DNA from: Oscheius tipulae
Taxonomy: Eukaryota; Nematoda; Chromadorea; Rhabditida; Rhabditidae
Assembly: GCA_037178975.1 (NCBI GenBank)
Contig: JASJZH010000004.1
Span: 7,998,001 to 8,062,000 of the forward strand
Direction: 5' to 3'
DNA length: 64,000 bases
Below the pieces are notes generated by a model, which worked only from the letters and a program-made list of their open reading frames with translations, searched no databases and had not been told where the DNA came from. This document shows positions 55,321 through 64,000 of this stretch, piece by piece. The position numbers and the translations under genes were made by a program. How positions within the stretch are numbered: the stretch's first letter is position 1; each line of letters begins with the position of its first letter.

Positions 55321-57139
55321 TTAAAATACCCCACAACAGTCGTGTTGACAAATATACTGATCCAGGGTATCACTACAAAACGCATCACTCCAGTCACCCT
55401 GTAAGCACGTCGTCGGTGGCGTAAACATCGGTGGATCTTGAAGAAGCTTAAAAACCTGTGAGTACTATTGAGTGTGATACTTACATACAAACAACTGTCC
55501 TGTGTTGCTATATCGTCAAAATTGCAACCTCGTGTATAGTCACCGTTGGCCGGAATTACTTCATCACCGTCGACACTCCAAGCATAATTCAGGTAAGTAG
55601 CCGCACCCATCCTTCTGAGTCCGATCCAAGTAGATTTTGTGTATACATCGTAGGGACTCACGCCTGAAGCGAACGCTGAAAGAATATATCTTCCATGCGT
55701 TCAAAGTATCGTAAAAACAACTAGCAGTCACGTTTATAAAGATCTGATCTATTACTCACTTTTTTTAATCTATATTTTTATCCTACCGACTGACCTATTT
55801 TTCATCTGCCAAACTGTTCTCTCGAAATCCTACCTCCATCTCCGAGCTACCGCAATATATGTAACTACCGTGCTGAATATCTACCAAAAAATGTGATCTA
55901 ATTTCTTTGAGAACTTCACGTTTTCATTTTGATTTTCTTTCCGCTCTATACTTTTGTTTATCTAAACTATGGAACCGCTATAGTGTCTATGGTAGACTCT
56001 GTTTGGATGTTTGTCTGTTTGTCCGGGAAGAAAAAGCAAAGCCTCGAAACGAAAGCAAAGCAAAGAGCTGGACATTGTTGTTGTATATTGTTGCAAACTA
56101 AATGCGTTGGAGAATTAGTCAGAAATGCGACGAGGATGTTTTTCGCTCAGGCAGAGAAATAGAAGGACAGAGAGACAGGGTGAAGGTAGAAAGGCAAGGA
56201 GACAGACAGAGACATAAACGCACACAGGGGCTGGCACAGAAACAGAGACAGACTGAGAGAGAAACACAGAGACTGACAGAGACACAGAGACAAAGTAAGC
56301 GGAACAGAAACGGAGACACAGATAGACAGAGAAATTTTCCTTTTACCAACTTCTTTTTTAATCTTGAATTTTACTACTTTTAAACACCCACTCTTTCCCA
56401 AACTCAAAAAACGGAGTTTACATAAAAAGCCCGAAAATAGATGCCCATTAGCGGCGTCGCCAGACGGCGAACTGGTTATACTGAAAAACAAAAAAACAAA
56501 CAAGTTTTTTCACAATAGGAATACGGCACCGCTGAAAAATCACGTAACTAACTTGTCAAGAAATCATTTGTAGTTTGGTCACAAATTGCTGCTAGCTCTC
56601 CTCCCATAGATTGACAGGCTGAGCGTGCTGTATACCAATTGGCTGGCGTTTTTACCAGAAAATAGCACTTGCTGGTATGGGCCAAGAAGGTGTAGCCAGC
56701 AGGACATTGCACTAAAGAGTGGTTTCTGAGTGCTTGAAAGTATAGGTTAATACACGTTGTTGTTGTCGTAGTAGATGTAGTTGTCGTGGAAGTAGTTGTG
56801 GTGGTGGACGTTGTCGTGGTTGTTCCGATAGCCCCTAAAAATTGAAGTAGTACCATATACAAGGCATGGCAGCAACCCTTGGAACTTGAATACAATTTCA
56901 AAAGATTGATAGTAGTCCTCGAAAGGTAGTATGTAGTTAGAAACAAAGGAAAAAGATCAGCTTTCCTGTTCCGATAAATCAAACTCTGTCGAAAAACGAA
57001 AAACATTTTCTAGTTGGCTGCGCCGAATTTCATACTCGAAAGTTGTTTGAATTACATCACCTGGAAAGTCTGGAGTAAATGTAGGAATACAGCATTGAAC
57101 AAGACGATAAGACAACATACATAGGAAAAGACTTATCAT
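55321..57139 (-). CDS. Secreted C-type lectin-domain protein with Thr-rich stalk
   Basis: Signal peptide MISLFLCMLSYRLVQ, then a short exon and a mucin-like Thr/Ser run (about 25 Thr, 56763-56836) coded by ACA/ACG/ACC repeats. The lectin domain starts CPAGYTFLAHTSKCYFL and continues NWYTARSACQSMGGELAAI. It resumes after a large intron with TWIGLRRMGAATYLNYAWSV, then GDYTRGCNF, and ends GDWSDAFCSDTLDQYICQH. These are the WIGL and paired-cysteine landmarks of the fold. No QPD or EPN sugar-binding triplet is seen, so sugar binding is uncertain. The intron of about 870 bases holds a purine-rich tract and a dispersed repeat. AATAAA follows the TAA. Confidence 0.8.
55960..56031 (+). repeat. Dispersed repeat, copy 2
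   Basis: Similar to 33036-33111 from ATCTAAACTATG through GTTTGTCTGTTTGTCCG. It lies in the large lectin intron. Confidence 0.55.
56139..56338 (+). repeat. Purine-rich (AGACAGAGA-like) low-complexity tract
   Basis: About 200 bases of imperfect CAGAGA/GACAGA repeats, almost all A and G with regular C. It lies in the lectin intron on the strand opposite to transcription. Confidence 0.7.
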
Positions 57140-57394
57140 AGAGAGCGAAAATATCAGACGATAAACCCGCTTGTCCACCCCGAGATAGAGAGAATCAACG
57201 GGTTTTTACGGGTTTTCTCCCGGTTGTTCCTTGATGGTCGTACCCGTTCTCCAGAAAGAATAAATTTCAGAAAAAAGGCGTGCTTATCAAAAGGCTACCT
57301 AGTTGCCCGAATAGCAATATAAATCCCGTTGTAGACTACTACACCTCCTGAATCTGAGTCTTTTGAGGAGATCTGCTTCGGATACCATGAGAAG

Positions 57395-58331
57395 GAAATT
57401 CATTTTGGAAGCCAAAACCATGCGAAGAAAGGTGTCTTCCGAGAAGTTACCTTGTCCTATGGACTGTCAAAATTCCGAGAAATTGAGTCAAGTTTCTCAT
57501 CAAGCGTCCAAATAGAGCAGAAGAGATCTCTTTCAATAACCAAACTGCCTCTATTCTCTTATGCGACGCCTGACGCAACTTATTATTCTTTCAAAATGGG
57601 ACTTTTGTCAAAGACGAGGCAAAATTTTGCTGTATAGTGAGTACTGTATTCAACTTCGATCTCATTCTGCATTCAAAAAACTACAAGCCTGACAACTTTA
57701 GTGAAGGATTTATTGTTCCAAGGAGATAGGACTATTTGAAGAGCGATGGCCTATGCTCTTCATAATGAAGAAACCATTTTTGGAAGCTGTAGCGTTGTTC
57801 CTAACTAAAAATGAAATGATTCAGGTGGGACCAGTCATCAAGGCAGTACAACGACGGATGATATCTTGACAATGGTGGGGAACTATCCCCACTGAGACAG
57901 TAATATTCTGTTGGAAATTGAGCAAACGGAGTAAGTTTGAATTACTAAAAACCCACCGACAGATTCAGAGCAAAGGTTCGAGCTTTTCCTAGCTCCGTAA
58001 TCCATTTTCAAGGCCAGTAGCATGGGCATATACCTACATGAATGGACAAATTGATAACCTTCACGTATTGAAAGAGTACCGGAACCAGGACTTAGGCCAT
58101 ATTGTTGAGCGGGACATGGCTATCAAACTGATCATGTTTGTTTGTCTCTTACTGAAATAACCATGCTTTAGAGAAGAACGTCCAGTCTTCAAAGGCGTCT
58201 TAAGTGCAAATGCGAAGTTTATCTGGGCATCGAACACATTACTCTTTTGGACGAAGCACAGCTATCCAATGGAAGAAGATGGCAAATTAACAACGTTTAT
58301 GTCCCCCCGAACGGATCAAAGCTTTGAATGA
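57395..58331 (+). CDS. GNAT-like acetyltransferase, N-terminus unresolved
   Basis: The clearest part, about 58013-58140, reads AWAYTYMNGQIDNLHVLKEY then RNQDLGHIVERDMAIKLI. This is the beta4-alpha3 acetyl-CoA pyrophosphate-loop region of the FR47/GLYAT-like N-acetyltransferases. The usual RxxGxG loop is changed to RNQDLG. The next exon has ANAKFIWASNTLLFWTKHSY and ends TDQSFE at TGA 58329-58331. Upstream frames (EIHFGSQNHAKKG; AYALHNEETIFGS) may be the N-terminal exons, but their joins and the start codon are not resolved, and some frames contain stops. It may be functional or decaying. Confidence 0.5.
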
Positions 58332-59686
58332 ATGCCACATTAAGTTTATCCAGTCTGTCCCTCTGTTTCCCTGTATCGCTTCCTACCGACTAAGTCCGCT
58401 AGGTTGAAAAGCAATGGTCTACATGAAAAAGCATTTTAGCCCTATGCCCTCGCTTGAAGATACTTCAACCAACATGATTAACATCTCAAATATTTGTGGC
58501 GTCGTTACGTGTCCTGTCTTTCTTATCAGTTGCTCTTCTTCCTGGACCACTCCCTCCTTTGATCGATCACGATGGTATGCTTTTACTTTTTCCCTCTTGA
58601 TGACTCAACTATTTGTTCTCTTTTAGAGGCGTCAAGATGCTTTTGGCATTGAAAGACCATCCAGTGTTGATCGGATAGTACCTCGGTAAGCACATAATCC
58701 CTCGCTCTGATAAGCTAATGTCAAGCATTACACCGCCAGAGGGCGGCGACCTCTACAAGCCTGTCAGAATCCCTAGACCTTTCCTAGGAGCTAGATCTGT
58801 TGTTTACGACATCCAGGATCAGACAGGCAATAATGTTTTTTTCTCTTTGTCACTTTGTTATAGTCACCTACACCAGCGACAATGCAAGGACTTTTCCTCG
58901 AAATTTTGGAGAGACTAGAGGCTTTTCGGATTTCACGTATCTGTCGGATCTGACTCCACCAAGGTCAGTGATTTTGATCTGGATTGAACTTTCCCTGAAA
59001 AATCCTTTTGATTGTTGAGCATTATCAAAAATGGCAGCTAGAGCCGATACGGTCATATGTTTCATGCACCATACGAGCAGGGTGTCTAGGTAAAGCAACA
59101 CTGAGATTTACGCAAAAATAGCCAAGGCTCAGCTCAACATGAACGATAACATCGGTTTGATCATCAATATCTTTAGTGATCCATTACAACCATATCACAT
59201 TTTATTGAAATGTATTAAGCACTTTAAATGTTATAAGAAAAACAACAGTTTCATAGCAACTTCATCAGACAACTAGAGTATTTTCGCTAGGTTGAAAAGT
59301 TAGTGGCCAATGACCCGCAAGTCTCGACGGTAACCAAAACGGGGCTGTTCGGCCTCGCTACAATAGTCAGACCATTTTAGAAATTTTTATTAAAAAAATC
59401 TTATTCTTGAAAGAATATTTGGCTTTAGTAACATCTTGGTTTGCAACAAATAAACTCCGCATGAGAGTCCAAGTCTGCGGAGGAGAACCTCGAAGCTTGT
59501 TTCAGCTGTTTCACTCATTCAACTTGATCAAACTTGTTCTTCTTATTCAAAGTTGCTCGAAACGAGAACAGTGGTGTTAAGATAGTATTGATTTATCAGC
59601 CGAAGTTATAACTTTAGTGCCGAAATGACTACATGATTAACCATTCTTTGATTGTTGAACTTGGCTCAAAAACCGTTTGTTTTCAG
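58332..59686. other. Unresolved segment with coding-like fragments
   Basis: On +, fragments read VLSFLSVALLPGPLPPLIDHD (about 58505-58575), SSITPPEGGDLYKPVRIPRP (about 58720-58830) and GETRGFSDFTYLSDLTPP (about 58905-58965). They look like pieces of one gene but contain stops between pieces and match no family I recognise. Nothing is seen in 59100-59640. Confidence 0.3.
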
Positions 59687-61110
59687 TGAGCAACGTCCTT
59701 CCCCTCCACTACGTACGAGAACTACAGTGAACCAGCTGCAAACGGCTACCGAGGTACCTACTGTCATTCCAAGAGCTCATGGCAGGGACAGGACTGTTAT
59801 CAGTCCTCCTCAGGAACTTCATCACTCTGCCGAACCGTAGTCTTTGATGATAGCTTTCAATAAAATTATTTTAGACCACTCAGGAATCCGATCACTGCCG
59901 TTGACCTGGCTAGACCTACAGCAATAGTTTCAGCTGCTCCTCTTTCATCTCTTGTTGTCGCTGAGGCAGAATCTGTCGAATCCATTGATGAGTAAGTTAT
60001 CTTGTTTCCAAATAAAAGTTTATTTTCAGGAGCATTCGCGGGGTTCAAATGCGAGCTCTTCATCGAAACTCTTCACTAATGTATCAGAGGTTCACCTTCT
60101 CCCTCACAAAATTCCCAGCTATTGTTTTGGTTCTAATGGCTCTTTGGACGCTGTGGGGACGTGGAGAAGGACTGCTCAAAGATTTCAGGCCTAAGGAGGA
60201 GAAGGTAGGTCGAACTAGGCTAAGTCAGAAAAATGTCCATTAAACTATTTAGGGCTATTCAGACATAAAGAACTGTGATTATAAAATCGAGCAAAACTTT
60301 CCAGGGAGCTGACATTGCCGCCCTGGTAACTGGTGGCTTCCTACTAGTATCTCAAGTCTTTCTTCTTCACCAGCACTGTAACAGCTACAAGAAAGCCAAA
60401 ATTATGGTGCTTTTCCCGTAATTTCCAGTCATCCTCATCTTCCAGAGTTATCTCTACCACATAACCATGCTTCTATCCTTTTGTGGAGCCGCTGTCGCTC
60501 TTGTTTTTGCCGCCATCAGTCTAAAGAAAGTCAAGGACGTCAAGTAAACTCTATTGTAAACCTCTAGATCGTAGTATTTCAGTTACAACGACTTGCATTT
60601 CAACTGCAAAGTAGCTAATATAAGCGACCCAGACCATCCGAATGTTCCTCACCCGTGGCTCTGCGTGACCAAGAATCAGAGAATCGACTACATGGGCGTA
60701 GTAATTGGATCGAGTGCATTTGTCATGATTCTGGCCGTTTTCACAATGATTGCCGGGGCCATTGGTCAGTTTTGTAGTCGGAGTGTTGGACTGAGTCGGC
60801 ACGGGTGCAAACACCCGAGTTTCCCGGCTGTCAAATCTTCTGGAACCGAATAGGAAATAGTTCTCGGAATCGGAAGAAAAGATTGTGCGCGGGGGGATTG
60901 TGTTGCTGCCGAGACGGTACAGAAGAACGTTTTGCCCGCTATCCTGATAACCCGACGTGTTTGCTAGATACATCATGGCATCCATAAAATTGGCAATATG
61001 ACAGTAACTGTTCAGGCCAATTCGTGATGGCTGATCGTCTTGCTTCCGAATACCAAAAGTTTGTCGTCAACAACGTGACGCCAGACGACGAGGAAAACGA
61101 TCACTTTTAA
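59687..61110 (+). CDS. Four-transmembrane protein with long cytoplasmic tail
   Basis: The first recognised exon starts after TTTTCAG at 59686; an upstream start exon is missing. The N-terminal tail is Pro/Thr/Val rich and hydrophilic. Four membrane helices follow: FPAIVLVLMALWTLWG, DIAALVTGGFLLVSQVFLLH, HITMLLSFCGAAVALVFAAI and GVVIGSSAFVMILAVFTMIAG. Between helices 3 and 4 is an extracellular loop with two cysteines (LHFNCKVANI, HPWLCVTK). The C-terminal tail is Cys/Arg rich (KKRLCAGGLCCCRDG), possibly palmitoylated, and ends VTPDDEENDHF at TAA 61108-61110. The topology is MARVEL- or tetraspan-like; no CCG tetraspanin motif is seen. Function unknown. Confidence 0.6.
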
Positions 61111-61143
61111 ATCTTCACTTGTTAATAAATTATGCTGATGAGA

Positions 61144-63067
61144 TCAGAATTTTTGGTTGGAAAGGGCGATAGTCACTACTCCTGCGACTCCAATGCCTAT
61201 TGAGCCTGCCAGAATGATGATGTTCTTCTTTCCTGTGATGTTTTTGTAGATCACAACTTCCAAAATAGCACTAATAATGGCGGGTAACTGAAAATGATGT
61301 CAGCTTTGAGGACAACAAAGTCTTACCCTAGTTGTGACTGGATAGGCAATGACTTGAGAAAGCTTATCACCGGAAAGAAACCAGAGAGTCATGCCTGTAG
61401 TCCAGAGACATCCATACAGAATAGAGGGAATGACCAGTTTCTGGTCAGTGTAGGGTTTCCTTCCAGCTACTGGCATGATAATGCAGTAAGCAAAAAAGTA
61501 GAAGGTGGAGAAGACAAAGACTGTGGAGTAGAAAGACCAGCAGTAGTCGAAAACTAAAAAAGCACTGCTCGAGTAGTCGTAACTTCAAGTTCTTAGTCGA
61601 ACCCGTACAATCTCAAAACTTCCAATATTTTTTTTTGGACATTCTTCTCTAAATTTGTTATTAAGTGGGTTTATGCATGCCTAGAATTCGGCAGTCAAAA
61701 TGTGGAAAAGTATTCGGAAAATGATGAAAGTTTGAAAATTTGGAAACTTCTTCTTTAAGCGCAAAAACCGATTCGCCAGCACTCAAATCCAGGTGCCGCT
61801 CTTCATTGGAAATAGACTATAGCGCTTCGATTATCAATCAAAAATGCCTCAGGTTCGACTCCCGTGTGGGTTAGAACTTTTTATCCTTTGACGAAAATCT
61901 CAAAACCACTCTCAAAGTTCTTTTGCATCAGTTGTTGGAGGAAGAATAAAATTGACAATTTTCCTTCCTCTCTGATTTGCGCGCTGAATTCAAACTGGGT
62001 AGCGCCTTAGGCTCGTTTTAAGACTCACCCCTGTACTTGTCCGTCGATGGATTTTTCTGCTTCATGATGTCAATGGGAGACATCATCAATCCGTGAAGAA
62101 TTGCCAGGAACATTGCCATGATAATGAACCTAATAGTGAAACCTATTAGCAGGTATCGAATGTACTTACGGTATCTTCCGAATGAACTCTTTAACCCAGC
62201 CTTTTCTCTTGCTTACTGGTTCTTCCTCTTTCCCGTTTGGGTTTTCACTAACTTCCTCGTCTGCCCAATTCTTTCCCGTTCCAGATACAGCATCAAGTTT
62301 ATCTTCTTCTCCGGACTTTGGTTTTACAAAGACAAAGAAGATGCCACTGAGAATGGTCAATGCTAGACCAATATAGTTAAGCCATTGGTAGGCTACTTCA
62401 GTGGCTGAAAGCCAGCCAAAAAGACCAAACCGAGCAACACTCCAGCCTACCATGATCTGAAACAAGGGGCCTTTCGATGCAAGCGAAAAAATGGCTACCT
62501 GCATAGTTCCCCAGATCAAAAGACTGAGTCCCATTCCGAGACCGCCGACAATAGGAACAGAGAAGACATTACCTAAAACAGATACAGTATATTATTTCAA
62601 GGACTAAAAGCGCAGGACAAGACAGTTTCTTCCTTATCCTCAAATATTTCCTTTCTTCTTTTGACGCACAAACGAACAGCGAGCAAGCGTATGAATTCTA
62701 GTGGAAAGCGAGTTCTGCCTTATTATGCATAAGGAATCGAGAAAAACAAGCGTTGAAAAAACTTGATGCTTACCAGTAGCATAAAGTAGACCCCCGATAC
62801 CGACGACCCATTCAAAGTCGGGAAAGCCGCGTATACAGTTGATCACAAAGCCGGTAATGAACACCACACCGCATTCAACCCACTGAACGAAGAAGCCTAG
62901 AAAAAATCTCTAGTCTCTATAAAAAAAAGTTTCTCGCCATCTCTACAATCGACACCCTTCAGCGGAATAAACATTGTTCCGAAGCCTACGCACGAGACAA
63001 TCATAGCACAGTAGCCAACAATTAGATCTGTTGTTGAGGTATCTGTTGGTACGTCTGCGACGTTCAT
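61144..63067 (-). CDS. TMEM144-like multi-pass membrane transporter
   Basis: Starts MNVADVPTDTSTTDLIVGYC and continues FGTMFIPLKG, the typical opening of TMEM144/DMT-like proteins. Further helices include VVFITGFVINCIRG, GGLLYATGNVFSVPIVGGLG and MGLSLLIWGTMQVAIFSLAS. A charged central cytoplasmic loop follows (EEEPVSKRKGWVKEF). The C-terminal set of helices includes IIMAMFLAILHGLMMSP, the block from TDQKLVIPSILYGCLW, and LPAIISAILEVVIYKNITGK. It ends VTIALSNQKF at TGA 61144-61146. About ten helices are expected. Members are thought to be carbohydrate or nucleotide-sugar type carriers, but substrates are mostly unknown. Nematodes have several copies. The intron at about 61560-62030 is longer than usual. 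Confidence 0.85.
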
Positions 63068-64000
63068 TTCTAAAACAATTTGTGTAGAGAACGGACAAGG
63101 AAACAAAAAGAGGCGGGTGCCAACACTAAAGGTGCCAAATGATGGGAGATAACCCGTGTTCTTTTGTGATAAAATGGCACCTCTGTGTTTGCTGACAACT
63201 TTTTGGGGGTCTTTTTAGGAGCTAAAGATTAAAGAGCGGATGATGGTGATAGCAATAACCACTTTAACTGAAGAAGATGTGTTGAAAACATATGCGAATG
63301 TCGGCCTGTTTTTTAACAAATATATTGTACGAGAATTCGCAGTTCTTCAGTACTTCTTTTATGATAGTACGTCAAGCTTGTGCTTAGCTGTAGAACAAAA
63401 GTAAAAAGGAGGACAGCTCGTGAGCCTCTATTAGCTAATGACAAATTAATCTCTTCGAGATAACTCAATTCTCAAAGAGTAAAAAGACAAGTTCGGTTGC
63501 CTCGAAAGCTTATTCGTATAGTAGACAGGCTGCAGTGGACAAATCAGAAAGGTGGGGGAGAGAGTCTTTGTAAATGCCGAGAGTATTGTCCATTGAAAAG
63601 AACATGGAAAGTTTATTGGTGACGATCAAGGAATAGTGGGAGAAATCGATGTGACCGCGACTGAAGGAATGAAAAGGCAACAGGAACTGATCGTGTGAAG
63701 AACACCTGTTTTCCGCTTTCCAGCCACTGAAATGATTAATGTTTGCTCAAAACACGGCCAACATGCGCTAGAGGAAGAAGGATGATGCACTCGTGTCTTT
63801 CCCGGTAATGCTAAAAGTAAACAAAATCAGAATGTTTGGGTAACGTAACACTAAGAAAACAAAAAACGGTTAAACAGTGCTATTGTATGATTAGGAAGTG
63901 TGCACCAGAAGTGACCCATGAACTTAGAATGGTTATTAATTTTGGCTGCACTTGATCACTTGTTGTTTTCCTGCGACCTGGTCGGACATTATCAGCTGAG
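63068..64000. other. Intergenic, nothing resolved
   Basis: Upstream region of the TMEM144-like gene and AT-rich sequence to the window end. No coherent exons on either strand. Confidence 0.45.

Noticed and set aside
61790-61885. tRNA-like sequence with GGTTCGACTCC
   Set aside because: The T stem has two mismatches and no matching acceptor or D arm could be placed. At best it is a decayed tRNA fragment.

Overview
This is nuclear DNA of a compact-genome nematode, most like a rhabditid. That judgement rests on gene content: serpentine chemoreceptor-type 7TM proteins, divergent nuclear hormone receptors, an astacin with EGF and CUB tail, two receptor L-domain (irld-like) genes, a C6-like cysteine-rich protein, choline kinase, TMEM144-like and C-type lectin genes. 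Almost every gene is split by very short introns (30-40 bases, GT...TTTCAG). I cannot name the species. Exon structures were joined by eye; where all exons were indexed, the CDS length was checked to be a multiple of three.

Layout. 1-7.2 kb: a C6-like 3' end, a small charged protein, a 7TM gene whose third intron carries an intact mariner (maT-like) transposon, a nuclear-receptor-like ligand domain gene upstream of it, and a second 7TM gene. 7.3-22.5 kb: the most unusual region, with seven related loci (five intact, two broken) for secreted Gly/His/Tyr-rich proteins that share a four-cysteine C-terminal module I do not recognise. Interspersed are a membrane protein, a small likely mitochondrial protein, a Ser-rich 113-residue protein, a G-protein gamma subunit, a full nuclear hormone receptor and a tRNA-Thr with an intron. 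22.9-35 kb: astacin protease, choline kinase, a nitrilase, a small secreted Cys/Trp/Arg-rich peptide, and a tandem pair of L-domain genes. 35.5-46.2 kb: one giant secreted protein with about 25 calcium-binding EGF repeats. 46.8-64 kb: a conserved secreted protein, an srh/sri-type receptor, an ABCD4-like half transporter with a secreted-protein gene nested in an intron on the other strand, a C-type lectin with a partial copy beside it, an acetyltransferase-like gene, a four-helix membrane protein and a TMEM144-like carrier.

How genes relate. The Gly-rich cluster looks like a locally amplified effector or structural family: same order of modules, phase-1 introns, a 49-base signal-peptide first exon in most copies, and TATA boxes in front of most. 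With the cysteine-rich peptide, lectin and astacin it suggests an accessory region rich in secreted products. The enzymes, G gamma, tRNA and transporters are ordinary housekeeping genes.
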